A DNA stretch of 64,000 nucleotides, from positions 496,001 to 560,000 of the forward strand of contig NZ_AQQR01000003.1 in NCBI RefSeq assembly GCF_002210095.1, given 5' to 3'. Source of the DNA: Marinibacterium profundimaris (GTDB taxonomy: Bacteria > Pseudomonadota > Alphaproteobacteria > Rhodobacterales > Rhodobacteraceae). Positions 16,690-24,616 of the stretch are shown piece after piece (position 1 is the stretch's first letter; the number at the start of each line of letters is the position of its first letter). The position numbers and the translations under genes are program-made. The notes beneath the pieces are model-generated. The model saw nothing but the letters and a program-made list of their open reading frames with translations, ran no database searches and was not told where the DNA came from.

Positions 16690-18144
16690 GTGACCCGATC
16701 ATCTCATGACATCTGCTCTCTCTCCGGCGCCGAACAGGCGCGGCTGATCCGTCAGAAGGCGCTCTCCCCCGTCGAGCTCATGGACGCCGTGATGGACCGG
16801 ATCCACGCTCTGGAGCCCCGGTTGCATGCCTTCTGCACCCTGACCGAAGACAGCGCCCGCGCCGGGGCGAAGGCCGCGGAACAGGCGGTGATGGACGGCG
16901 CCGAACTGGGGCCGCTGCACGGGGTGCCGGTGTCGATCAAGGACCTGATCTGCACGAAGGGCGTGCGCACCATGCTGGGTTCCGAAGCCTATGCAACCCA
17001 TGTCCCCGACGAGGATGACATCGTCGTCGAACGGGTGAAGGCCGCGGGCGGGATCATCCTGGGCAAGACCAACACGGCCGAGCTGGGCTATGGCGCGGTC
17101 GGCCACAACAATGTCTCTCCCACCACCTGCAACCCCTGGGACCTGGACAAGACCCCGGGCGGGTCGAGCGCCGGCAGCGCTGCGGCGGTGGCCGCCGGCA
17201 TGGGCGCTCTGACCCTGGGTAGCGACGGCGGCGGGTCGATCCGCAGCCCGGCCTCCTTCGCCGGGCTCTTCGGGATGAAGGCGTCGTTCGGGCGCGTGCC
17301 CGCCTATCCCGGGTGCCGCGATCCGCGCTATCCCGGCCTGTCGTCCTGGGAAAGCACCGAACATATCGGCCCGCTCACCCGGACCGTCGAGGACAGCGCG
17401 CTGATGCTGTCGGTCGTCTCGGGGCCGGATATGCGCGACCGCCATTCGCTGCCCGGGCCGGAATTCGACTGGTTCGAGGCGATGCGCGGCGGCCTGAAAG
17501 GCAAGCGGGTCGCCTATACGCCCGATTTCGGCGGCTGCCTCGTCGACCCGGAGGTCCGCGCGCTGACAGCCAAGGCGGCACAGGTCTTCGCCGAGGAATT
17601 CGGCTGCGAGGTGGTCGAGGATGCGCCGGATCTGAGCGACGTGCTGGGCCTGCACTGGATGATCATCATGGCCGACAGCGATCTGGTGGGCATGCGCGGG
17701 ATGCACGCGAAGGGCCAGATCTTCATGCCGCATCTGCGCGCGGCGATGGAGGCGACCTATACGGCCGAGGATTTCACCGAGGCCGCGAAGAAGCGGCAGG
17801 AGGTGGTGATCCGGATGTGGCGGTTCATGTCGCGATACGACCTGCTGCTGTGTCCCACCGTCGCCTACCCGGCCTTCGATATCGACACCTATGGGCCGAA
17901 GGTTATCGACGGCCAGCCGGTCACGGGGCCGGGCCTACCCTCGCTCTGGCCGTTCAACCAGACGGGCCAGCCTGCGGCCTCGGTCCCCTGCGGCTGGACG
18001 TCGGAGGGATTGCCCGTGGGCCTGCAGATCGCCGGGCGCCACCTGGACGATCCGCTGGTGATGGCGGCCTCGGCCGCGTTCGAGGCCGCGCGGCCCTGGG
18101 CGGATGCATGGCCAAGGATCGTGACGGATCTGACGGCGGCCTGA
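16690..18144 (+). CDS. Amidase-signature family hydrolase
   Basis: A 484-residue enzyme with the complete Ser-Ser-Lys triad: Lys84 in VSIKDL, cis-Ser159 in the GGSSAG block and nucleophile Ser183 in SDGGGSIRSP. The 75- and 24-residue spacings equal those of the family. The GTG start at 16690 is chosen because an AAGGA ribosome binding site lies about 7 bases before it; an in-frame upstream start would precede that site. Relatives include AtzE, GatA and indole-acetamide hydrolases. It follows the transporter-deaminase operon after a 211-base gap on the same strand and could hydrolyse a linear amide or carbamoyl product of that pathway (inference). Confidence 0.9.
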   Translation: MTRSSHDICSLSGAEQARLIRQKALSPVELMDAVMDRIHALEPRLHAFCTLTEDSARAGAKAAEQAVMDGAELGPLHGVPVSIKDLICTKGVRTMLGSEAYATHVPDEDDIVVERVKAAGGIILGKTNTAELGYGAVGHNNVSPTTCNPWDLDKTPGGSSAGSAAAVAAGMGALTLGSDGGGSIRSPASFAGLFGMKASFGRVPAYPGCRDPRYPGLSSWESTEHIGPLTRTVEDSALMLSVVSGPDMRDRHSLPGPEFDWFEAMRGGLKGKRVAYTPDFGGCLVDPEVRALTAKAAQVFAEEFGCEVVEDAPDLSDVLGLHWMIIMADSDLVGMRGMHAKGQIFMPHLRAAMEATYTAEDFTEAAKKRQEVVIRMWRFMSRYDLLLCPTVAYPAFDIDTYGPKVIDGQPVTGPGLPSLWPFNQTGQPAASVPCGWTSEGLPVGLQIAGRHLDDPLVMAASAAFEAARPWADAWPRIVTDLTAA

Positions 18145-18266
18145 GGTCCGTTCAGACCTGCTTCGGCGCGCCCTTCTAGGTGCGGACGGCGTTGCCGATC
18201 CGCCCAAGGGCGCCGGTCACAAAGACATGTTGGTCTTTCATCGCGGGTTCTTTCCCTCGGTGTCCG

Positions 18267-19448
18267 TCAGCCGCGAGCGGCCTCGAATTCGGCGCGCACG
18301 GCGGGCATCAGGGTGGGATCCGTCACCAGGTCGATGGCGGTCAGCGCCATGGCCTTGGCGGCATCCAGGATGCAGGCCTCGGCCGCGGGCCCGACCGAGG
18401 CGGCGTGGAACTCGTGCGAATGGGGTGGCACGTCGCGGCCGGTCATGGCGATCTGCGGCTGGATCGTGGGAACTTTCCAGCTGACCGCGTTGGTGTCGCC
18501 GGACCAGGCGCCCGACAGCTCGTCGCGGCCCCGTGTTTCCCGGCCCAGTCCGCGCAACGCACCGTCGAACCTGCCGGCCATGGCGGCGTTGCTCAGCAGC
18601 GGCTGACCGACCGAGGGCGACCATTGCCGGTCAAGCCGGGCGCCGGTCATGCGCGCCGCACCTTCGAGACAGGCGTCGATGCGGGGTTTGACCGCCCTGA
18701 CCGTGGCGGGATCGTTGGCGCGCAGGGTCAGCACGGCGGTCACGTGGTCGGGAATGACCTGCGGCAGGGTCCCGCCCTTGGTGATGATGTAATGCACCCG
18801 CACGTCCGAGGGCAGCTGCTGGCGCAGGGCCGAGACGCCATTCAGCGCGAGCAGCAGCGCATCGAGCGCGTTGATCCCCAGTTCGGGCCGGGCGGCGGCA
18901 TGGGCGGCCTTGCCGTGATACGAGATCTCGACCCGCGTGGCGCCGACCGCGCGGGAATGGGCGATGTTGTCCATGCCGGGATAGATCAGCATCATCGCGT
19001 CGAGATCATCGAACCAGCCTTCGCTGCAGAGGATGTGCTTGCCGCCGCCGCCTTCTTCGCCGGGGGTGCCCATGATGATACAGCGCCCGCCAAGCGCGTC
19101 CACGACCGAGGCAAAGCCCAGGCCCGCCCCAAGCGAGGCGGCCGCAGCCACGTTGTGCCCGCAGCTCTGGCCGTAGACCGGCAGACCGTCATATTCGCAG
19201 AGGAAGGCGATCGAGGGTCCGGCCTGCTTCTGACCGCCGGTGCCGCGAAACGCGGTTTGCAACGTGCCCAGCCCGTGCGTCACCTCCAGCCCGGCCTCGT
19301 CCATCACGTCGCAGAGCCAGCCCTGCGCCTTGTATTCGTCGAAGGCCAGCTCGACCTCGGCGTGCATCTTGCGGCTGACCTCGATCAGCCGGTCGGCGGA
19401 TTGGTCGATCGTGGCCAGCGCCGTCTCGCGCGCGTGTTCGGGGGTCAT
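18267..19448 (-). CDS. M20-family metallohydrolase (amidohydrolase/aminoacylase type)
   Basis: A 393-residue M20D-like enzyme. Metal-site residues are Cys and His in SCGHNVAAAASLGAG, the Glu pair in GTPGEEGGGGKH, His in HGKAAHAA and a C-terminal His in PHSHEFHAAS. Such enzymes cleave N-acyl, N-carbamoyl or p-aminobenzoyl-glutamate-type amide bonds. Its ATG overlaps the stop of the adjacent PuuE-like gene by four bases, so it probably acts on the linear product of cyclic-amide ring opening. It is the last gene of the minus-strand operon running from 24032. The N-carbamoyl role is inference. Confidence 0.88.
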   Translation of the reverse strand: MTPEHARETALATIDQSADRLIEVSRKMHAEVELAFDEYKAQGWLCDVMDEAGLEVTHGLGTLQTAFRGTGGQKQAGPSIAFLCEYDGLPVYGQSCGHNVAAAASLGAGLGFASVVDALGGRCIIMGTPGEEGGGGKHILCSEGWFDDLDAMMLIYPGMDNIAHSRAVGATRVEISYHGKAAHAAARPELGINALDALLLALNGVSALRQQLPSDVRVHYIITKGGTLPQVIPDHVTAVLTLRANDPATVRAVKPRIDACLEGAARMTGARLDRQWSPSVGQPLLSNAAMAGRFDGALRGLGRETRGRDELSGAWSGDTNAVSWKVPTIQPQIAMTGRDVPPHSHEFHAASVGPAAEACILDAAKAMALTAIDLVTDPTLMPAVRAEFEAARG

Positions 19449-20368
19449 GCGGGGTGATGCTCGATCCAGTGGTTGGCGATGTCGATCCGTCGGGCGAACC
19501 AGACGCCCGGGAAGGATTTCGCGTATTCGATGAAGTTGTAGAGCGCCTGCGCGCGGGCCGGCTGACCGACGACGCGCATGTGCAGGCCGATGTTCATCAT
19601 CTTCGGATGTGTCGCGCCTTCCTTGTAGAGCTGGTCGAAGGTGTAGCGCAGGTGCTCCTCGAAACTGTCGGGAGAGCCGAAGGCCCCCGTGCCGAAGCCG
19701 CCGTCGTTGTTGACCAGCGAATAGGGGATGATCAGGTGCGGCTTGCCGTGGACCTCTGTCCAGTAGGGCAGATCGTCGTTGTAGGCATCGCTGTCGTAGA
19801 GAAAGCCGCCCTCTTCCACCACAAGCTCGCGCGTGTTCACGCTGGGCCGGCCGCGGCAGTACCAGCCAAGCGGACGCTGGCCCATGGTGTCCTTCAGCGA
19901 CGCGACGGCCAGGCGGATGTGCTCGCGTTCTTCGTCGCGGGTCAGCAGCGCCACGTCTTCCCAGCGCCAGCCGTGGCAGATCATGTCGTGGCCCTTCTCG
20001 CCGATCAGGCGGGCGGCCTTGCGGTTGCGCTCCATGGCGACGGCACAGGCGTAGAATGTGGCCTTCACGTCGAGCTCGTCGAAGATGTCCATCAGCCGCC
20101 AGTAGCCGGCGCGGGAGCCGTATTCGTACATGGATTCCATGGCGAGATCGCGCTCGCCATCGGGCCAGGGGCGGTAGGGGATTTCCGACAGCGCGCGTTC
20201 GCTGGCCGGGTCGCCGTCGCCCACGGCGGGTTCGGAGCCTTCCTCGTAATTGACCACGAGAGAGATCGCGATGCGCGCGCCGTCGGGCCAGGTGACCTTT
20301 GGCGGTTTACCGTTATAGCCGACGAGATCGCGCGGCGGGCCGGGGATGGTGTTGGGTGCGGTATCCAT
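19445..20368 (-). CDS. PuuE-like cyclic amide hydrolase (polysaccharide-deacetylase fold), copy 1
   Basis: A 307-residue member of the NodB-fold family closest to PuuE allantoinase. Shared blocks are VVNYEEGSE, MYEYGSRAGYWRL, CHGWRWEDV, NTRELVVEEGGFLYDSD, DDLPYW and VWFARRIDIANHW. Unlike PuuE, which has a GWYTGRDSPNTR-type segment, this protein has GWYCRGRPSVNTR, so the substrate may not be allantoin. It lies 6 bases after a close paralogue and overlaps the M20 gene (ATGA). No other purine-pathway gene is seen. It probably opens a hydantoin-, barbiturate- or lactam-like ring (inference). Confidence 0.85.
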   Translation of the reverse strand: MDTAPNTIPGPPRDLVGYNGKPPKVTWPDGARIAISLVVNYEEGSEPAVGDGDPASERALSEIPYRPWPDGERDLAMESMYEYGSRAGYWRLMDIFDELDVKATFYACAVAMERNRKAARLIGEKGHDMICHGWRWEDVALLTRDEEREHIRLAVASLKDTMGQRPLGWYCRGRPSVNTRELVVEEGGFLYDSDAYNDDLPYWTEVHGKPHLIIPYSLVNNDGGFGTGAFGSPDSFEEHLRYTFDQLYKEGATHPKMMNIGLHMRVVGQPARAQALYNFIEYAKSFPGVWFARRIDIANHWIEHHPA

Positions 20369-20374
20369 GTCGCC

Positions 20375-21313
20375 TCACGCGTCCTGTTGGATCGGCTGGA
20401 CCGTGTCGGGATGATTGGCGATCCAGTGGTTGGCGATGTCGATCCGGCGGGCGAACCAGACGTCCGGGAAGGACTTCGCATATTCGATGAAATTGGCCAG
20501 GGCGAGCGCCCGTCCCGGGTGCCCGGCAAGCCGCAGATGAAGGCCGACGGACATCATCCTGGGATGCGTCGCGCCCTCCTTGTAGAGCCGGTCGAAGGCG
20601 GATTTCAGATGCCGCTCGAACTCCACCGGCGAGCCCATCCAGCCGGTGTGGATCTTCATGTCGTTGTTGGCGAGCGAATAGGGAATGACCAGGTGCTTGT
20701 TGCCGTCGACCTTCACGAAATACGGGAGGTCATCGTTGTAGGTGTCTGAATCATAAACGAAACCGCCCTCTTCCACGACCAGTTCACGGGTATTCACCGA
20801 CGGCCCGTAGCGGCAGTACCAGCCCAGCGGGCGTTCGCCCGTCGTCTCGGTGATCGAGTCGATGGCGCGCAGAAGGTGCTCGCGCTCCTGCTCGCGGGTC
20901 AGCAGGGTCACGTCTTCCCAGCGCCAGCCGTGGCTCATGACCTCGTGGCCGCGGGGGCGCATCTCGGCGGCGGCGTCGCGGTTGCGTTCCAGCGCCTGCG
21001 CGCAGGCATAGAAGGTGCATTTGACGTCCTGCTCGTCGAAGACGTCCATCAGACGCCAGAACCCCACGCGAGAGCCGTATTCGTACATGGTCTCGACGCC
21101 CAGGTCGCGTTCGGTGATCGGCCAGTACGGGGGGCCGCCCGGTTCGCGGGTGGCGTCACCGTCGCCGATGGCCAGCTCGGAGCCTTCCTCGTAGTTCACC
21201 ACAAGCGAGATCGCGATACGGGCGCCACCGGGCCAGCTGACCTTGGGCGGGGCGCCTTCGTAGCCGACCACGTCGCGCGGCGGCCCGGGAATGGGGGACC
21301 TGAGATGGGTCAT
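20375..21313 (-). CDS. PuuE-like cyclic amide hydrolase (polysaccharide-deacetylase fold), copy 2
   Basis: A 312-residue paralogue of the neighbouring 307-residue protein, alike along its whole length (same VVNYEEGSE, MYEYGSRVGFWRL, SHGWRWEDV, NTRELVVEEGG and VWFARRIDIANHW blocks). The pair arose by tandem duplication. They differ mainly in the loop after EEGSE and in the active-site segment GWYCRYGPSVNTR versus GWYCRGRPSVNTR, which suggests a heterocomplex or two related substrates. It follows the dppF-type gene by 27 bases. Its regulation should be that of the minus-strand transporter operon. Confidence 0.85.
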   Translation of the reverse strand: MTHLRSPIPGPPRDVVGYEGAPPKVSWPGGARIAISLVVNYEEGSELAIGDGDATREPGGPPYWPITERDLGVETMYEYGSRVGFWRLMDVFDEQDVKCTFYACAQALERNRDAAAEMRPRGHEVMSHGWRWEDVTLLTREQEREHLLRAIDSITETTGERPLGWYCRYGPSVNTRELVVEEGGFVYDSDTYNDDLPYFVKVDGNKHLVIPYSLANNDMKIHTGWMGSPVEFERHLKSAFDRLYKEGATHPRMMSVGLHLRLAGHPGRALALANFIEYAKSFPDVWFARRIDIANHWIANHPDTVQPIQQDA

Positions 21314-21340
21314 GGGATGTCCTTTCCGGATAGTCTCTGC

Positions 21341-22354
21341 TCAGCCCGCCTTGGCCGCGGGAACCGGCGGTGCCACCGCCTCGGCCACGCGGTCCGAGAA
21401 CGGACAGGCGACGCTGTGGGTCTCGTTGATCGGCTCCAGCGGCATGCGCTGCTGCGAACAGACTGGCTGTTCGATCGGGCATCGGCCCGACAGCCGGCAG
21501 GCCGGGGGCGGATCCACGGGGGTCGAGATTTCGCCCGCCAGCCGCAGCCTCTCGCGTTTCACGCCATAGCGCGCGACGGGGGCGGCGGACATCAGCGCGC
21601 GGGTATAGGGATGGCGCGGATTGTCGAAGATCTCGGCCGTGGGGCCGCGTTCGACGATCTGGCCCAGGTACATCACCGCCACCTCGTCGGCGACATGGCG
21701 CACCACCTGCAGGTCGTGGCTGATGAAGAGGTAGGCCAGGTTCAGCTCGCGCTGGATGCGTTTGAGCAGATCGAGGATTTGCCCCCGCACCGACACGTCG
21801 AGCGAGGCGGTGGGTTCGTCCAGCAGCACCACCTCGGGGTTGATCGAGATTGCGCGGGCGATGCCGATCCGCTGCCTCTGGCCGCCGCTAAGCTCGTGCG
21901 GGTAGCGAGCCAGATGCTCCTCACCCAGCCCCACCAGCGTGACCAGTTCGGACAGCCGCGCGTTGCGTTCGTCCTGGGTCATCGAGAGGTGCAGCTTCAG
22001 CGGCTCTTCCAGCACCTTGCGCACCGTCATCCGCGGATTGAGCGAAGCGTTTGGATCCTGGAAGACCATCTGCAACGTGCGGTACATCGTGGCCATGCGC
22101 ACCGGGTTCAGCGGCCGGACGGAATTGCCGTGGACGACGACATCGCCGTCCGTCGGCTCCAACAGCCGTACGATGCACCGGGCCACGGTGGACTTGCCGG
22201 AGCCGCTTTCGCCCACCAGCGCCAGGGTCCGGCCCGGCTGCAGGTCGAAATCAACCCCGTCGATCGCATGCAGCTTGCGGCCGCCGCCGACGGGAAAGAG
22301 CTTCTTCAGGCCGCGGACCTGGACGATCGGGTAATTCGCGGGATAGGTCTTCAT
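21341..22354 (-). CDS. DppF-type ABC ATPase (second peptide-type importer)
   Basis: A 337-residue ATPase with Walker A GESGSGKST, MVFQDPNASLNPRM, signature SGGQRQRIGIARAI, Walker B LLDEPTASLD and the C-terminal oligopeptide cysteine motif (CRLSGRCPIEQPVC). Its start overlaps the stop of the dppD-type gene (ATGA). It is one of two ATPases of the transporter whose receptor and first permease are on the opposite strand at 24617-28922. The PuuE-like genes follow directly in the same operon, tying this importer to cyclic amide hydrolysis. Confidence 0.93.
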   Translation of the reverse strand: MKTYPANYPIVQVRGLKKLFPVGGGRKLHAIDGVDFDLQPGRTLALVGESGSGKSTVARCIVRLLEPTDGDVVVHGNSVRPLNPVRMATMYRTLQMVFQDPNASLNPRMTVRKVLEEPLKLHLSMTQDERNARLSELVTLVGLGEEHLARYPHELSGGQRQRIGIARAISINPEVVLLDEPTASLDVSVRGQILDLLKRIQRELNLAYLFISHDLQVVRHVADEVAVMYLGQIVERGPTAEIFDNPRHPYTRALMSAAPVARYGVKRERLRLAGEISTPVDPPPACRLSGRCPIEQPVCSQQRMPLEPINETHSVACPFSDRVAEAVAPPVPAAKAG

Positions 22355-23157
22355 GCGCTGTACTCGGTGAGCAGGCTCGCGGCCAGCAGTTTGCGCGTGT
22401 AGGCATCCTGCGGTGCGGTGAAGATCTGCTCGGTCGTGCCGGTCTCGACGACGCAGCCCTTGTTCATGACGACCACGTGGTCGCAGGTTTCGGCCACCAC
22501 GCCCAGGTCATGGGTGATCAGGCAGACCGTCAGGCCCCGGCTTTGCGCAAGATCCACGATCAGCTCCATGATGTCGGCCTGCGTGGTCACGTCGAGCCCG
22601 GTGGTGGGCTCGTCCAGGATCAGCAGTTCGGGCGTGCAGATCAGCGCGGCCATGGCGATCATCGCGCGTTGCGCCATCCCGCCCGAGAATTCGTGCGGAT
22701 ATTGACGGGCGCGACGTTCCGGTTCCGGAATATGCACCTGGCGGAGCGCGTCGACGGCCTTGTCCATCGCCGCTGCCCGGCTGCCGCCATTGTGCAGCAT
22801 CCAGGTGTCGGCCAGCTGGCGGCCAATGGAGAACACCGGGTTCAGCGCGGCGCGCGCGTCCTGGAAGACCATGCTGATCCGGCTGCCGCGAATGTCGCGC
22901 AGGCCCCTGGCGTCGAGGTTCAGCATCTCGGTGCCGTCGAACCGGATCGAGCCGGTCCGGTGCCGGAAGGTCGGCGCCTGCAGGCCCAGCACCGCAAGCG
23001 CGGTGATGGACTTGCCGCTGCCCGTTTCGCCCACCACGGCCGTCATGGCGCCGCGCGGCAGGCAATAGCCGACATCATGCAGCACCTGATTGTACTCCCC
23101 GGCGGGCGACATGAAGCCCCCCGAGAAATTTTCGATCTCCAGAATGGCGTCACTCAT
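22351..23157 (-). CDS. DppD-type ABC ATPase, short form
   Basis: A 268-residue ATPase with Walker A GETGSGKS, MVFQDARAALNPVF, signature SGGMAQRAMIAMAAL and Walker B LILDEPTTGLD. ATG 23157 (MSDAILEIENF) is chosen since upstream sequence belongs to dppC. It ends about 50 residues earlier than usual DppD proteins and lacks the C-terminal cysteine-rich oligopeptide domain that its partner keeps. It overlaps both neighbours by four bases. The missing domain looks like a natural short form rather than a frameshift, as the overlap with the next gene is regular. Confidence 0.9.
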   Translation of the reverse strand: MSDAILEIENFSGGFMSPAGEYNQVLHDVGYCLPRGAMTAVVGETGSGKSITALAVLGLQAPTFRHRTGSIRFDGTEMLNLDARGLRDIRGSRISMVFQDARAALNPVFSIGRQLADTWMLHNGGSRAAAMDKAVDALRQVHIPEPERRARQYPHEFSGGMAQRAMIAMAALICTPELLILDEPTTGLDVTTQADIMELIVDLAQSRGLTVCLITHDLGVVAETCDHVVVMNKGCVVETGTTEQIFTAPQDAYTRKLLAASLLTEYSA

Positions 23158-24032
23158 GTGCGCCTCCGCGGGTCGAAGAGGTCCGAGAGCGCGTCGCCCA
23201 GCATGTAGAAGGCGCCGGTCATGCCGAGGATCGCGATGCCGGGGAACATGGAGACCCACCATTCGCCGGTCATCACGCCATCCTGGCCGCGGGCGATCAT
23301 GTTGCCCCATTCCGGGTCATCCGGGCTGAGCCCGATGCCGAGAAAGCCGAGGCTGGCGATGATCAGCACCGAGAAGGCGGCATTGACCGAGGTGAAGGCC
23401 AGCAGCGGGCCCATGGAATTGGGCAGCAGGTGCTTGAACGCCACGGCGATGGGCCGGTTGCCGACAAGACGCGCGGCCTCGGCGAATTGCCATTCGCGGC
23501 GGGACCGGACCTCGGCCCGCGCAAGGCGCAGGTAATCCGGCATGCCGACAAAGGACAGCACGGCGATCACGTTCACCACCCCTGCCCCGACGGCCTGAAC
23601 GATCAGCATGGCGAAGAGGAGGCCGGGGAAGGCCTGGAAGATTTCGACCATCCGCATGATGGCGGTGTCGATGGCGCCGCCGTAATAGCCGGCGATGGTG
23701 CCAAGGATCGTGCCGATGGTCAGCGCGATGGCAACGGCGGCCAGGCAGATACCCAGGTCATAGCGCGTGCCCACCATCAGCCGCGACAGCAGATCGGTGC
23801 CCAGCCGGTCGGTGCCCAGCGGAAATTCCCAGGTCGGTGCCGAATAGCTTGGCCCGGCGCCGGGCATGAAAGGGTCATGAGGGGTCCAGAAGAAGGACAG
23901 CACCGCGACACCGGCATAAAACAACAGCAGCCCGGCGCCGAGCTTCATCGTCAGGGAATGGCGGCGGCGCGGGCGGCGGCGGGGCGGCGCGACGACGGCC
24001 GCGCTTTCGATATCGATCGGCCGAGAGGTCAA
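23154..24032 (-). CDS. DppC-type ABC permease (second importer)
   Basis: A 292-residue permease. A basic, proline-rich cytoplasmic N-terminus (about 25 residues) leads into a first helix at ~28-50, then the LGTDRLGTDLLSRLMVGTR signature, and the EAA-like loop with FAEAARLVGNRP. It is the first gene of the minus-strand operon. Its partner DppB-type permease is not beside it but on the plus strand at 27906, beyond the receptor and monooxygenase genes, so the importer is split between two divergent operons. Confidence 0.9.
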   Translation of the reverse strand: MTSRPIDIESAAVVAPPRRRPRRRHSLTMKLGAGLLLFYAGVAVLSFFWTPHDPFMPGAGPSYSAPTWEFPLGTDRLGTDLLSRLMVGTRYDLGICLAAVAIALTIGTILGTIAGYYGGAIDTAIMRMVEIFQAFPGLLFAMLIVQAVGAGVVNVIAVLSFVGMPDYLRLARAEVRSRREWQFAEAARLVGNRPIAVAFKHLLPNSMGPLLAFTSVNAAFSVLIIASLGFLGIGLSPDDPEWGNMIARGQDGVMTGEWWVSMFPGIAILGMTGAFYMLGDALSDLFDPRRRT

Positions 24033-24616
24033 CAGGCGATCCCCGCCCGGGCTTCACGACGGCTCTGCGCAACCGCAGGGCGGCTGGCAACGGGTGCGCG
24101 GCGCGACTGGTGCATCTCGATCATCCTTTCACGAGTGGTCTTCCTGGGCCGCATGGCGGCGCCCCGGCGGGCATCCGGCGCGGCGGCCTGTTCTCGGAGC
24201 TAGCCACGTCCAAAATGTCCGGCAAGCCCGCGCACAGCGGATTTGGTGAATTTCATGAAATTGATATTGCCTTTGACGCAAAATTGCGCAATTCGTCTTC
24301 GCACGGGGTCCCTGATGAGTTCTATTTGATCGCATCGCGAATTGATCGCATCCCACATCCCCACAGATCGCGAATTCTGATCGGCCGTGTCCGGCGCTGA
24401 AAACCCGCGTGTCCCCCAAAAGTATGATTGCCTGTTCGGGGCACTGAACCGCAGCATCGGACCCCGGGACACCCTCCTCCCGCCCGAAACGGCATTCACC
24501 GGAAACTCCTGACGCGGCCAATTGAATTGCGCCCGCCCGATGGGAATTTTCAAATTGAGAACCGGCCGGGCCAATCCCAATGAATTCTACATCGAGAAAG
24601 GGAAAAACCATTGCCG
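24033..24616. promoter_or_regulatory. Divergent regulatory region of the second importer, with several repeats
   Basis: No gene is seen in these 584 bases. They separate the divergent dppC (minus) and receptor (plus) genes and are less GC-rich than the flanks. The perfect palindrome AATTGCGCAATT lies at 24282-24293. ATCGCGAATT occurs directly repeated at 24334-24343 and 24367-24376, 33 bp apart (about three helical turns), and GATCGCAT is repeated at 24329 and 24344. The string TGTCCCCCAAAAG at 24410-24422 recurs at 31191-31203 upstream of the second monooxygenase gene. These are candidate operators, possibly for the LuxR-type protein at 30173. Confidence 0.55.

Noticed and set aside
19445-21313. 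Chitooligosaccharide or peptidoglycan deacetylases
   Set aside because: The fold is shared, but the specific blocks (VNYEEGSE, YEYGSR, HGWRWED, NTRELVVEEGG) follow PuuE-type cyclic amide hydrolases, and neither protein has a signal peptide.
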